From Sialis fuliginosa (taxonomy: Eukaryota > Arthropoda > Insecta > Megaloptera > Sialidae), in the NCBI GenBank assembly GCA_961205875.1, contig OY540820.1, forward strand, positions 8,370,001 through 8,434,000: a stretch of DNA of 64,000 nt, given 5' to 3'. The position numbers and the translations under genes were made by a program. Shown here one piece after another: positions 25,760-37,200 of this stretch. The stretch's first letter is position 1. The number at the start of each line of letters is the position of its first letter. The notes beneath the pieces were generated by a model. It did not search any database. It was not told the DNA's origin and saw only the letters and a list, made by a program, of their open reading frames with translations.

Positions 25760-26289
25760 AGTATTATATTTTAAATATAAATACATAAATTATTATCTTA
25801 AATTAATATAACATTGTTCAATTGTTCTATATGATATTTCTTTAAGAAAATACATTAAATTATAAAAATTGCGTTTTCTACATATTCTGCAATTTTTACA
25901 ACTTCGTAAAAGTATTTGTATATAGTATATAGCTATAATTTCATTAAATTTTTTGTATAGCATACGCAGTGTCGTAGCGAGCATAATGGGCGCCCGGTAC
26001 ACGATATCTTTTTGGCGCCCCCGAAAAACATAAAGTAATATACCTAATATATAGAATATCGTCTTGGGGACCATTTGGCGCCCCTTTGCGAGTGACGCCC
26101 GGGGCATGATAGACCCCCTTGTCCCCCCCCTTCACTACGCCACTGAGCATACGTTTTTTTCGATCGAATCTAATTACATTCATAGTGTCAATAATAATAT
26201 AATATAAAAATAATAATAATATAATAATAGTGACGTTAAAATATTCACTTTAAATCTACATCGTGAGTTCCGGCCGGAATTCCGGTACA
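25760..26289 (-). mobile_element. hAT element related to 12138-12473, left end lost
   Basis: The right part (26154-26289) matches the 12138 element closely: CGATCGAATCTAATTACATT, then GTTCCGGCCGGAATTCCGGT and ACACCTCTA. The left terminus is not recognisable. It is itself interrupted by a 179-bp element at 25967-26145. Confidence 0.65.
25967..26145. mobile_element. hAT MITE, 179 bp, TSD AGCATACG, nested
   Basis: Ends CAGTGTCGTAGCGAG and CTTCACTACGCCACTG with a perfect 8-bp duplication AGCATACG (25959-25966, 26146-26153). Belongs to the CAGTGGCGTAG group also seen at 34082, 49338 and 62687. The interior is GC-rich with GGGCGCCCGG. No ORF. Confidence 0.9.
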
Positions 26290-26420
26290 CCTCTATCGCT
26301 GAACCGATCTTGATGAAATTTTGCAGGGAGATAGCTTGCATCCTGAAGAAGGACATACGTTACTTTGATAAAAGATTTAAAAAAATACAAATTCCTCCCG
26401 AACAAAGTCGTAGGTAATAG

Positions 26421-26729
26421 CTTGTTTAATATGAAAGGATTTTAAATCTACATAATAATAAATATTTATTTATTTAATTATTTTCCACTTTACCAGTAGT
26501 GTGTAGTACTATGTAGAGTAAAAAAAAATAAAAAACATTGATTCTATACCTACAATCTAAAATATTAGCATTATGAAAAAATATTTTCTACTAAAAATCA
26601 TTGGTTATTTCCCAAAATTTGGCTGTATCAGTAAAAACATTTTTGTAACGTCATATTTATGTAAGAGATATAACGCTATTGAAATTTTTTAAGGTAGTAG
26701 AAGAACTGCTTTTAGTAGTTCTACTACAG
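26421..26729. other. Gene-free stretch
   Basis: A/T-rich DNA with no gene or clear repeat border. Confidence 0.5.
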
Positions 26730-27080
26730 ATACAAAAAATGTTTATTTTGGTCTAATAAAGCTTGGAGAATTATTTTAACTTTTTCTCTAAAGTTGATGG
26801 TTTCCGTGTAAAAAAGGTATGCTTAATGTTAAAAAAAGTTTTCAATAGAATATTCGTGTTTTTCACGTAAAATAAGATTACTAAATAAAAACTATAGGTT
26901 TTTATTTAAAAAAATGATGTTGAACTTCAAATATCCTTAAAGGCCACGTAAAAATAACAAATAAATATTATTATTCGATTTCTTTCTCACAACCAAACAT
27001 TTTTTAGTCTAAATTTTTTTTTAAATATGTAATGGTTTTGAGTTAAAAATCTGTAACACATTAAATACCCCATCCTGTAT
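26730..27080 (+). mobile_element. TACAGGG-family MITE, one end
   Basis: Carries the family's AGATTACTAAATAAAAACTA, AAAAATGATGTTGA and CCTTAAAGGCCACGT blocks and ends ACCCCATCCTGTATA. The same blocks occur at 48348-48740, 48770-49080 and 51321-52160. The opposite terminus is not clear here. Confidence 0.7.
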
Positions 27081-27861
27081 ATGTAAAAATAATATTGAAA
27101 AGTTATTTGCTGAATTTATATACGCCAAACAAGAAATATATATGTAAAAGTTTGGTTCTTATCAAAAATAGGCGACCTTTTATTTTAAAAAATATATAAA
27201 AAATACATATCTTGAAAACTTATTTACCCAGAAAAAATGCTAGAATCTGTGCAAATCTTGAAGAAATGATTTAACTTCGAAACTAATTGATGAAAAATGT
27301 TGAAAATAATTGAACATATCTGTCTCGTAAATCAGACGAAACCGAGAAAAGTCTCATCACATTCATTCACGCTAAACTAGTGCAGCGACGTTACATCGTT
27401 GTCTTATTTGCCAAGGCTAATTTCGTTGATTAAAAACTTCCAGAAAAAAAATCTGAAAATTCTTCACTGTAGCTAAATTCAGGCCTGAACCGGATCCTCC
27501 GTACGACTACCACATCAAATCATTTTAAAAATAACTCTGGTAATGACATCTCTTCATCTTCCAACATAATTGTGCAAACATTGTTGACACAAACTGTTTT
27601 TATTATCAAGAAATGTACATCATCGCAGTGTGCTTCGGTTCGATTGCCAACCTAAAGAATCAAAAGTGGGTGTCAGTAACACGTGTCTGCGTTCACACCA
27701 CTCTATCACGCGCTAAGTGCTACATGTATTGTTGGGGTGTGTTAAGATGAACGCGCAGATTGAAACGTTTTATAGATCTTTGTCTATTCTAGTAAAGGTC
27801 AGCGTCGACGATTTTTTTTGAAAATATATTTACTACAATAGCTATAACCTCGATGATAATA
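27081..27861. other. Gene-free stretch
   Basis: No exon recognised. The part from 27580 to 27780 is less AT-rich and apparently single-copy in the window (GGTTCGATTGCC, CACGTGTCTGCGTTCACACC). It could be regulatory, but nothing in it identifies a gene. Confidence 0.4.
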
Positions 27862-27938
27862 TTAGGGGTACCCATAAGTAATCAATTATTTCAGAGGCAA
27901 CCAAAGAAACGAATTTATTTTATGTTTAATTATACATT
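27862..27938 (-). mobile_element. Terminal remnant of the mariner element
   Basis: TTAGGGGTACCCATAAGTAA next to TA looks like a mariner terminal inverted repeat. It lies where the 3' end of the dead transposase at 30530-32640 would be expected, once the intervening insertion is discounted. The opposite terminus was not found. Confidence 0.45.
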
Positions 27939-30531
27939 AAAGGCTCTGTCAAACAGGAAGCGGACAGTCCACGCGGACAGCCGCGAACTCTGTATCGTGT
28001 AATGTTGCATTACCCTGGTCAAACAGAAAGCGGACTACCGCGATGGACAAGTTCAGTCCGCCGAGGACAGCGGACAGGTTGTAAATTTTGACAGAGTTCG
28101 CGCGCGGACTGGATGGAAAAATGAGTAAAAGAGAAGATAATGATGAAAAGTTGATTGATCTTGTGCGGTAGTACAGTTGTTTCTATTACTTCGCTTCAGG
28201 GTCATTCCATATAAAATCATCAAGGTGCTGAAGTTGCACCATTTTTAATTTTGATGAAAGTTTAATCAGTTGTTATTATACTTATCAGATAGCAGAAACT
28301 GTACTTAGAAGAATTTTAATGGCCATAGTTCGGGGGTGGTGACCGTTTTACCCTCTTAAGATATGAAGATTTCGTCGATTTTCAACGTTTTTTCAACTCG
28401 CTATAGCACGCGTTCTAATAAAGCAATTACAACGAGCTTAATGTCATTTGATAGACTAAAGAATCTAGTTTCAATTGATCAAGCACAATTTAAAGTTTAA
28501 ATTATTTTTTTTGTAGATAGAGGCTTTTCAAATTTATTAATAAAATTGTCATTTTTTCTATTTTTCGAAATTTATTGTGGCTCTAAGGTTAAACTGAGAA
28601 AGCTATTATTATGTGTAAGTTATGTTCATTTATAGTACTCAGTACCCATAAAAAATCAGCTTGATTGATGCACATCTTTTATTAAAAAAATTTAGTTAAA
28701 TATCGCAAAAATCACGAAAACACCAAAATCAGCTGTTTTCGAAGCAAAAAAAAGTTATGTGGGGGACGAGATAAAATTCTGATTTTTTTTTTACAAATGC
28801 TCTAAATAGTTATCTTTGAAGGCCTTATAGATTCGTTTTGTTATTTTCATTTTTATAGCAACCAGAATTTTTTATTTAATTTAAAAAAATACGAAAACTT
28901 CAAAAATGGTTATTTTTAAACATAATACAAAAATATGTTGGACACGAGATAGAATTCTGATTTTTTTTTTATAATTGCTTTAAGTAATTAACTTTAAAGG
29001 CCAATTGGCTTTTTCTTGTTATTTCCATTTTTCTAGTCACCAGACTTTTTAAAATCCTTAAAAGTGTAAAAATTCCAAAATCATGTATTTTCGAAAATAA
29101 ACAAAAAAAAGTATGTGTTATATTATTATTATTATTATTATTATTATATTTATGATGTTAAAGCATACAAATAAATTAATTGTTAAATTGATTTTGAAGT
29201 ATACTTATTATTCTTCTGTGAAAATACATGATTTTGGAGTTTTTAAAATGAAAATAACAAAACGAATCTATAAGGCCTTCAAAGATAACTATTTAGAGCA
29301 TTTGTAAAAAAAAATTCAGAATTATATCTCGTGCCCAACATATTTTTGTATTGTTTAAAAAATAGCTGTTTTTGAAGTTTTCGTATTTTTTTAAATTTAA
29401 AAAAAAATTCTGGTTGCTATAAAAATGAAAATAACAAAACGAATCTATAAGGCCTTCAAAGATAACTATTTAGAGCATTTGTAAAAAAAAATTCAGAATT
29501 CTATCTCGTGCCCAACATATTTTTGTATTATGTTTAAAAATAACCATTTTTGAAGTTTTCGTATTTTTTTAAATTTAAAAAAAAATTCTGGTTGCTATAA
29601 AAATGAAAATAACAAAACGAATCTATAAGGCCTTCAAAGATAACTATTTAGAGCATTTGTAAAAAAAAAATCAGAATTTTATCTCGTCCCCCACATAACT
29701 TTTTTTTGCTTCGAAAACAGCTGATTTTGGTGTTTTCGTGATTTTTGCGATATTTAACTAAATTTTTTTAATAAAAGATGTGCATCAATCAAGCTGATTT
29801 TTTATGGGTACTGAGTACTATAAATGAACATAACTTACACATAATAATAGCTTTCTCAGTTTAACCTTAGAGCCACAATAAATTTCGAAAAATAGAAAAA
29901 ATGACAATTTTATTAATAAATTTGAAAAACCTCTATCTACAAAAAAAATAATTTAAACTTTAAATTGTGCTTGATCAATTGAAACTAGATTCTTTAGTCT
30001 ATCAAATGACATTAAGCTCGTTGTAATTGCTTTATTAGAACGCGTACTATAGCGAGTTGAAAAAACGTTGAAAATCGACGAAATCTTCATATCTTAAGAG
30101 GGTAAAACGGTCACCACCCCCGAACTATGGCCATTAAAATTCTTCTAAGTACAGTTTCTGCTATCTGATAAGTATAATAACAACTGATTAAACTTTCATC
30201 AAAATTAAAAATGGTGCAACTTCTATATTTTAATAAATTTGATGATTATAAATGGAATGACTCTTCATTATTTAGCTCGGAAAACAGCCCTCTCGAACTA
30301 TATAGAATGCCTGCATTATGCACATTGACTATGGCAAAACCATTTCCTTTTTCGCCTTGCTGCTGAACTCACAGCTAAGAAAATAAGTCATTCTTCTTTG
30401 TCAAACGAACTGCTGGACATGATGATCACTAGATGAAGAAAGAATTTGCACTGGTTCGCCGTCACTTGCGCGTTCTGTTTGACCATCCTAGTCTGCGGCG
30501 GACAGTCCGCTTCCTGTTTGACAGAGCCTTT
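27939..30531. mobile_element. TIR element, possibly PIF/Harbinger-derived, 2.6 kb
   Basis: Ends AAAGGCTCTGTCAAACAGGA and TCCTGTTTGACAGAGCCTTT, extending to GCGGACAGTCC on both sides. Near the left end an ATG at ~28121 begins MSKREDNDEKLIDLVR, which resembles the start of a MADF-domain protein, as carried by PIF/Harbinger elements, but it stops at once. Most of the interior is the foldback at 28199-30263. The element sits in the tail of a mariner. I could not settle the TSD, so the superfamily is tentative. Confidence 0.6.
28199..30263. repeat. 2-kb foldback element with internal 177-bp repeats
   Basis: Ends GGGTCATTCCAT and ATGGAATGACTC, flanked by TTCA on both sides (28195-28198, 30264-30267). 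The two halves are long inverted copies: for example GCACCATTTTTAATTTTGAT near 28240 and its inverse near 30200. The middle has (ATT)n at ~29122-29150. The right half has three tandem units starting near 29245, 29422 and 29599 (period 177); the left half has two. Inserted inside the element at 27939-30531. Not protein coding. Confidence 0.8.
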
Positions 30532-30759
30532 AGTCGATTATGTAACCTCCGTCGTTATCTATGACCTTTTGCCATCTTGCTGACAGAGTTTTAATCCCCT
30601 GTTCATAAAATTCAGTTGGCTTTAATGTAAAATATGATTCTAGGTGAGCTCGCACATCATCGATATTTTTAAAAATTTTATTTCTTAGAGAATGTTCCAT
30701 GGATAAATAATAAATGAAAGTAGGATGGCGCTATGTCGGGAGAATAGGGGGGATGCGGT

Positions 30760-32023
30760 CAGGGCCGGATTAAGCAAGCGCGGGGCCCGTAGCAAATGTT
30801 ATAAAGAGGCCATTGTCAGTGGCGTCGGGGGGGGGGGGGAACTCGGGGAGTAAATCGATAGCTTCACCCACTCCCCCCGAAAAAAGTCAATAGGATTTTT
30901 TTTGTACATTAAGCGGGCGTTACCCCCTGTGAATTTTAAATGACATAAAAATATCAGTGGGATCTATTTTTTAAATAAATTGGATGGTCATCACCTCTGT
31001 AGACTTTCAATAATAAAAAAATCAATTCACTCAATTTATTAGACATTTTTCCCATTGGAAGCTTTAAATAACCAAAAAAGAGGTAAATATTATACTATAG
31101 ACATAGAGCATGGACCACGCATTTATCTCGAAAACTGAGCCGTGTCAAAAGAAATAGATAGAAAATGGTTTGTCCTTATTTAAACAGAAGTAACTATATA
31201 TTTCTTTCTTATTAGAAAAAGAGATAGATATATCCCAAACGCCACCGTATCTATCTCACTGTTTTGAAGAAATATTACACCATTTTTTTCGGGATACATC
31301 TATCTCTTTTTCTAATAAGAATGAAATAAATGAATTATTAAATAAGGACAAGTATATCCCAAATCATTTTCCATCTATTTCTTTTGTCACGGCTCTGTTT
31401 CCGAATCAGATGCGCGGTCCATGCTCTATGTCTATGGGTAAATAGGCTTTATTTTTTAACAAATAAGACAGGTCTCACCCCTTCAGGTTGTCACCCGGGT
31501 CGGACCGCCCCGTCCCCCTACCCACCCCCTAACTACGCCGCTGACTGACTTGATTTAGAATATACAATCCTTAAAAAAATTGATTAAAAAATTAGAAAGC
31601 ACAAACTTTTAAATGTGCTTTGGAACACGCAAATTAAATGAATTTTCGCGGAAATATAACTGTTTGAAAATTTGAATTTTTTGTTTTTTTTTTTTTTTAA
31701 ATTATCCTTTAATTTTTTTGAGGTGTGTATAATAAAACACCACTTTTACAAACAAAATTTTCTTGATTTGATTTGAGCAAATTTAGAAAAATCGATTAAA
31801 AATTCAAAGATCGGAGATTCAAAAATCGATTTTTCGATTAAATCGAATCAAGATCGGAAACCCTAAATTTAAATTAATTATTGTTGATTTGGACACCCCG
31901 TATCAACCATTGGACGGTAAGTGGTAAGTCCAATAAGAGATTTTTTCCGCAAAGTCGCGGGGCCTCCAGAGACGCGGGGCCCGTAGCATTTGCTACTCCT
32001 GCTACGTTGTTAATCCGGCCCTG
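30760..32023. mobile_element. hAT element, 1264 bp, TSD GATGCGGT
   Basis: Ends CAGGGCCGGATTAA and TTAATCCGGCCCTG, then GCGGGGCCCGTAGCA near both ends. Perfect 8-bp duplication GATGCGGT at 30752-30759 and 32024-32031. It splits the mariner transposase between VLPHP and PYSPD. The interior includes a CAGTGGCGTCGGG..CTACGCCGCTG pair (30809-31543) and a foldback at 31096-31436. No transposase ORF. Confidence 0.88.
31096..31436. repeat. 340-bp foldback inside the hAT element
   Basis: Arms TAGACATAGAGCATGGACC and GGTCCATGCTCTATGTCTA. Inside them GTCAAAAGAAATAGATAG and CTATTTCTTTTGTCAC are also inverted. Internal copies of CTCTTTTTCTAATAAGAA recur in both halves. Non-coding. Confidence 0.75.
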
Positions 32024-32177
32024 GATGCGGTAAAACTTCCCAGTCTAGCTGCCTTATTTTTTCTTGAGTTAATCTTGCTGCCATTGTTCCTTATTCATCT
32101 CCGACAACTGATGTGGGACCCATATACCCTGTCTGTAAACCTTCCCGATTTCATGAAGGTGTTTTTGCACTGTTGAC

Positions 32178-32574
32178 CAGGCCCGGATTTACCATGCAGG
32201 CAGAGTAAGCAGTTGCTTAGGGCGGAAAATTTTGACGGTAACTTTGAAAACTTGTTATATTCGTGGAAATTGAATTTCCCGCCTATTTCGTTGGCACGCG
32301 TACCAACATTTTAAGTGGAAAATGCCCGAATCGAGAAAGAATCGATTTATACAAGTCTCGATATTGGCCTAATATCGAATATTCAATAAGTTTCTAAAAA
32401 AACGACATCGCAAATAAACAATGATTCTTTTGTAATAGTTTACGTGATTTTCTATATCGTAGCGAAAACTTGTATGGTCAATATGCAATTCATCGATTCT
32501 GAGAACGGGGGGTGGGGGGGGGGGGGGATTTTTCGCAACTGCTTAGGGGCGGAAAATTTCTAAATCCGGGCCTA
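32178..32574. mobile_element. hAT element, 397 bp, TSD CTGTT(G/C)AC
   Basis: Ends CAGGCCCGGATTTACC and TAAATCCGGGCCTA. Flanks CTGTTGAC (32170-32177) and CTGTTCAC (32575-32582) match at seven of eight. The interior repeats GCTTAGG(G)GCGGAAAATTT near both ends and has a long G tract (~32508-32527). It interrupts the mariner remnant between its HTH and its HLHEIGKV segment. Confidence 0.83.
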
Positions 32575-32640
32575 CTGTTCACTAAGTAGCCTAAAGAGTG
32601 CTTGCTATTTCCTGAATACTCAGTTCAGAATGTAGGTAGA

Positions 32641-34081
32641 TATAGATTATAGCATTAAACATTAGGTACTTACCAATTATTTTCTACCTCGAGTTTAGAA
32701 CAAAATAAATAAAAATCACTGAATATAATTGACAAATCATTTTATTTATATTATTTACATAAATATAATTTTTATTTTAAAACAAACATAAAACGAATTT
32801 TAATTATAAAATATATTTCTATAATAAGACTCCTTACACACTAGCAATTTTTAGCAGCGCGATAGTCGCTAGTGTGTAAGGGGTCTAAACGTTTATTTCT
32901 TCACAACCTTTATTTGGTACAAAAACTTATTTATTTTATTAATAGAGAATTTTTTTAATCTTTAAAAAAATGTAATTAATTAGGTACTTACATATAATTT
33001 CTTAAGAACTTAACATTTTAATGTTACGTATTATAGCATTCTTATATATATTTTATTCTAGTTAAAAATGTGCAGATCTTTAAAAATATAGGCCGGAAAT
33101 AAAAACTAAATCGCATTTTTCAAAAGGCACTAACTAGTTAAATTATAGAATTTAGTATTAAATAAACTATAGTGGCGGAACTAGTTGGTTACATATTGAT
33201 ACCCTTACTTATCACCCCCCCCTCCTCCCCACATTAAAAAATTATTTGAACTACTGATAAATTAATAATGATAATAGATACAAATTAAAATTACTGTTCT
33301 TTAATTTGTAAAATAAAAAAACTATACATATTTACATTTTTAAATAATTTAATTATGAAAATAATAAATGAATTTTCAAATAAAATAATAACGACCCATA
33401 AATATCAAATAATTATTTGAATACATTTCGTTGCTGCTGATAGAATTTTTTATTTACTAAATAAAAACAGTTCCGCATTAGGATCAAATAAATAGCCAAA
33501 ATATTGTATTATACGGATGCCCCATTTAAAAAAAAAATAATATAAAAAAGTTACAAAAAAAATTCTGAAATAATTTGCACTAGTTTTAACAAAATAAAGA
33601 TTTTTCTTCCAAGTAAAAAATTCTTGTAAGCCAAAATATTTTGTTAAATATCTTGGAAAATTGAAGACACAAATAATAATAATTATTTAAGACAAAAGTT
33701 GCTAATTTTTGTCCATAGAATAAGATACCGTAATAAAAAAATACAAGTTTTTATTTGAAGAAATCATGGGCCTCAACCCAAAATTGGAGATCACCTAAAC
33801 CAACCCTGAAACTTTTATCACATTCCTTTCCAAATATGTTCATGTTAAAATGAGACACCTGTAGAATCTTATAAATACTTTTTTACACGGCAACAATATT
33901 ACAAAAAAAAATTCAATATAATATATTATTTAGATTCAAACAATATTTGATTTGAACTGCCTTAAAAATTACGATTTGTTCGAAAAATAAATTACAGTAA
34001 CAATTAAATAATCACCAATATTATACTTAACAATTGATTATAAAAATCAGACCTATTATTTACAGAAAAATACATTTCGCC
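32641..34081. other. Gene-free stretch
   Basis: Apart from the short element at 32828-32884 this is A/T-rich DNA without a recognisable exon. It lies downstream of Pgant35A and may include part of its 3' UTR. No clear poly(A) signal was seen within 150 bases of that gene's stop. Confidence 0.45.
32828..32884. mobile_element. 57-bp MITE, TSD TAA
   Basis: Ends GACTCCTTACACACTAGC and GCTAGTGTGTAAGGGGTC, flanked by TAA on both sides. A 3-bp TAA target fits the PIF/Harbinger superfamily. The loop is only ~20 bases. Confidence 0.65.
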
Positions 34082-34190
34082 TAGAGGCGTAGTAACGGGG
34101 GGGGACGAAAAAAATCAGTTACAAATCTCTTCAAAAAAATTAACTCATATGTATTTAACCCCCCTGAATTTTTTTCTTACTACGCCACTG
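34082..34190. mobile_element. hAT MITE, 109 bp, CAGTGGCGTAG group
   Basis: Left end TAGAGGCGTAGTAACGG, right end CTTACTACGCCACTG. Flanks ATTTCGCC (34074-34081) and ATTTCACC (34191-34198) agree at seven of eight. Its right border is 17 bases from the Pgant35A stop codon, so it lies in that gene's 3' UTR. A closely similar right half is at 62687-62751. Confidence 0.78.
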
Positions 34191-34207
34191 ATTTCACCTC
34201 GTTTTTG

Positions 34208-37200
34208 TTACCTAACTAAATCCCATTGAGTTCTATCAGGACTTGTACACAAAACCATGTGAACTAGTTCACCAAGATTTGCATTTTTCACACCCAAACA
34301 CATACCTGCTGCCAAATTGTAAATCGGTCCTTGATCCTATAAAATATACAATATTTCAATAAAATATTATTAGATTCCCTTTGTTTCGAAATAATTGTCA
34401 CATTTTGAAATTTTTTACTTTGACTAATTAGAGAGCTTCCATTAATTAAATTTTCTACCCCTGCCCTACAAATTTTTATTATTTATCAAAAACGGACCTA
34501 AAGGGAGGTGGGGGGTAAGAGGTTTCTAGCCTGATGACTCGAGGTTAGGAAGGGGGGGAGGGGCAGCACGGTGAATCATCAAGTTTTTTAGTCTTTACAT
34601 TAATTGTTAATAATTAACCTCAAAAAAAAGATATATTTTTCTTAGTGGAAAGGAGCCCATTAGAAATCTTGGGAAGAGGTTAAGTTGGGGCCATGATGCT
34701 GTTAAAAGTTAACCTTCCAAATAGTATTACATTTTTAATTTTTCACTAAGATTGTTCCTTTTAAATTTGTACAAATGTAACAACTATTTTCAAACAAAGA
34801 GTATCTACAAATTAAAATCATTTGTGATATAAAATCTTTCTTATTTAGTTTTATCAACAACTGTAATTTTTTTCATCATCATCGATTCAAATGAAAAAAT
34901 TGAAAACAAAGGTTAATTTTAATACTATGATTATAACAAATAATAATTTAAAACAACAAACCTTGTTATTGTGCCTCCATTCTTGATCGCCTCCCATTTC
35001 ATGGCACTTCATTAACTTTGGTAAAGGCTCATCCGAATGTAAACACAATAGTTCAGCTAGAACTATTTCGCTCTTATCTGTTTCCGACCAAGTCTAAATA
35101 AAACAAAAACCACAACATATTATCACAACAAAAGACATCAAAACAATACAAATACCTGCGCTTTCAAATCATCGCACTGCTGCAAATGTAACAGGCCGCC
35201 TTTTGTCTTGACATCTTTCATGCACTGAATACACAACGTCGTATTGGATAACCTGATTCTATACTTGTCTACGTAGTTCCTCTTTCGTAAATTCCACGGT
35301 TGAAACTTGTTTTGTTCTATAACTGACCATTTCTTCTTCAGCCTCGCTTCATCGTCCGTAGGTAATATTAATTCTGGGTAAACATTGTCGATGTACCAAG
35401 CAAAATTGTGGCACTTCAAACGGTCCCTGAGTCTGAGCCGTTCAGATATATCTCCGTAGGGTACTTTCAGTGCATCTTTTCTTAATGTGAAAAAATGTTC
35501 CTTAAAAAAATATAAAAGTTCCATAAAAGTATCAAAAATAAAATCAAGATATATCCTACCTTGTAATTGTCCATCCATACATGAGCCACCCGTAATGAGT
35601 TCTTCAGCATTGTATCGATACCATCTAAATCTCCGTAAGGTCTACGCTTTCTGAACACATGTCCAACTCGAGAACAAGGTATAATATCTAACCGACCACC
35701 GCACATCCAAATACGGAATGATATTTCAAGATTCTCACCACCCCAAACATCCATTCCTGAATCGTATGAGCCTAACTCTTCAAAATATGAACGATCGATT
35801 GCAAACAAACCTCCTGCCATTGTTGGTGATTTTATCGGTTTGATAAAGTCTTCGATTTTTGATAACGTGCCTGGAAATTTAAAAATATTATACACCAGTT
35901 GGATATACATATGAGGTGGTTAATTCCAAAACCCTGAGTACAATTCGCTTAATCATTCTTTCAAAATCCACTGACATCTTGATGTTTTTTAAAATTACCA
36001 CTTCATATATATCTTTATTATTTTAATTACCTTTCGGTAGGTTTTCCCATTTAAAATGTAAGCCCCAATTGAAACCGCCTCTGACAAGAGGACTGGACGT
36101 ATAAGCAAACGTATCTGCGTTAATGATGTCGATAATAGGTACGGCTACGTTCGTTCTGGATTCCTTGATTCTAGCAAGAAGAGGCTGCAGCCAATCTTTA
36201 TTTACTTCTATGTGACTGTCGAGAAATACTATCACCTAAAATATAAGTTAATATTTATTATTATTATAATTTAATAAGAATTAATTATAGGTATTGTACT
36301 AACTTCTCCTGAAGCTTTTGTAGCTCCAAACATCCGTGCTCTTATAAGACCTTCTCTTCTGTCTGTTCTAAACAGTTTTACACGATCTTCTAGATTCTGA
36401 CTGATGTATCGTTCTACTTCTGAGTGTAGAGTTATTTCATCGCTGTAATCATTGATGAGTATTATTTCGTGAAGTAGTTCCTTGGGTGTTCGATCTAAAA
36501 TAGAATGTACAGTCCGCAGCAGTGTTGTTAAATGTTCATTATAGAAACAAACTATAACACTTGTAGATTGAAGATTGGTAGGATATGTTTGATTTTTGCA
36601 TCTAAAAAGAAAATGGTATATTAAACATAAATAACCAATATAGGTTACGATGAAGTTATATAATGCTAATTATCTATTGTTATTTAAAATAAATATCCAA
36701 ATGAAACATTACTATAGATTACTTACAAAAGATGGCGAGTATCAACTATATTTCTTGAATATCCGATAGCTTCACTGATAAGTATATTAAAAGCATAATT
36801 TTTGTAACCTTCGTCTCGTTTTTTCTGTTCTTCTACCGTTTTTACCATACCCAATTGTTCAAGACCTGCATAAGAAAATAGAAAGTATGTGCAATATTTA
36901 TTCAGTTATCCCAACAAAAATATATAACTTACCGTTATCTAGGACTAACGCATTTTTAGATATTACAGGTTGTAATTGATTTATTAAATTCTGGCTGTTA
37001 ACGCGCTTGTTATAATTTTTGTATTTATCTTTGGATAGTTTATATTTCTTATATTTTTCCGTTTTAATGCTCTCTGGCATTTCTATATCATTACTTAAAA
37101 TATTGTTGTCAACATATTTCTCTTTATTATTTTTATGTACATGACTTTTACTAACAGCAGGACTTATGTAGCGTAAGTTTGTATGATTTTCTGAGGATTG

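Larger units (their letters stand above)
25680..26420 (+). repeat. ATACTAATTTTATAAATGGC repeat split by a hAT copy
   Basis: The 5' part (25680-25759: CATACTAATTTTATAAATGG, then TCTGTCTGTCTGTTACC and CAGGGCTAAC) resumes at 26290 with CGCTGAACCGATCTTGATGA and ATAGCTTGCATCCTGAAG. The gap is filled by a relative of the 12138 hAT element, so the repeat is older than that insertion. Confidence 0.65.
30530..32640 (-). pseudogene. Dead mariner transposase, three insertions
   Basis: Reading on the minus strand, ~32640-32583 gives SIQEIAS-like HTH sequence with stops. 32177-32032 gives HLHEIGKVYRQGIWVPHQLS and, after a frameshift and deletion, QLDWEVLPHP. 30759-30533 continues PYSPDIAPS, then ends TLSARWQKVIDNDGGYIID-stop. 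These are mariner landmarks; the SPD aspartate belongs to the catalytic triad. The middle of the catalytic domain is missing and stops are present, so it is inactive. hAT elements at 30760-32023 and 32178-32574 interrupt it, and the element at 27939-30531 sits at its stop codon. Confidence 0.8.

Noticed and set aside
29113-29307. 64-codon ORF in the foldback centre
   Set aside because: It is made of the (ATT)n run and 177-bp repeat sequence and has no protein signature.
29245-29660. CRISPR-like regular repeats
   Set aside because: The 177-bp units are contiguous tandem repeats with no unique spacers, in a eukaryotic foldback element.
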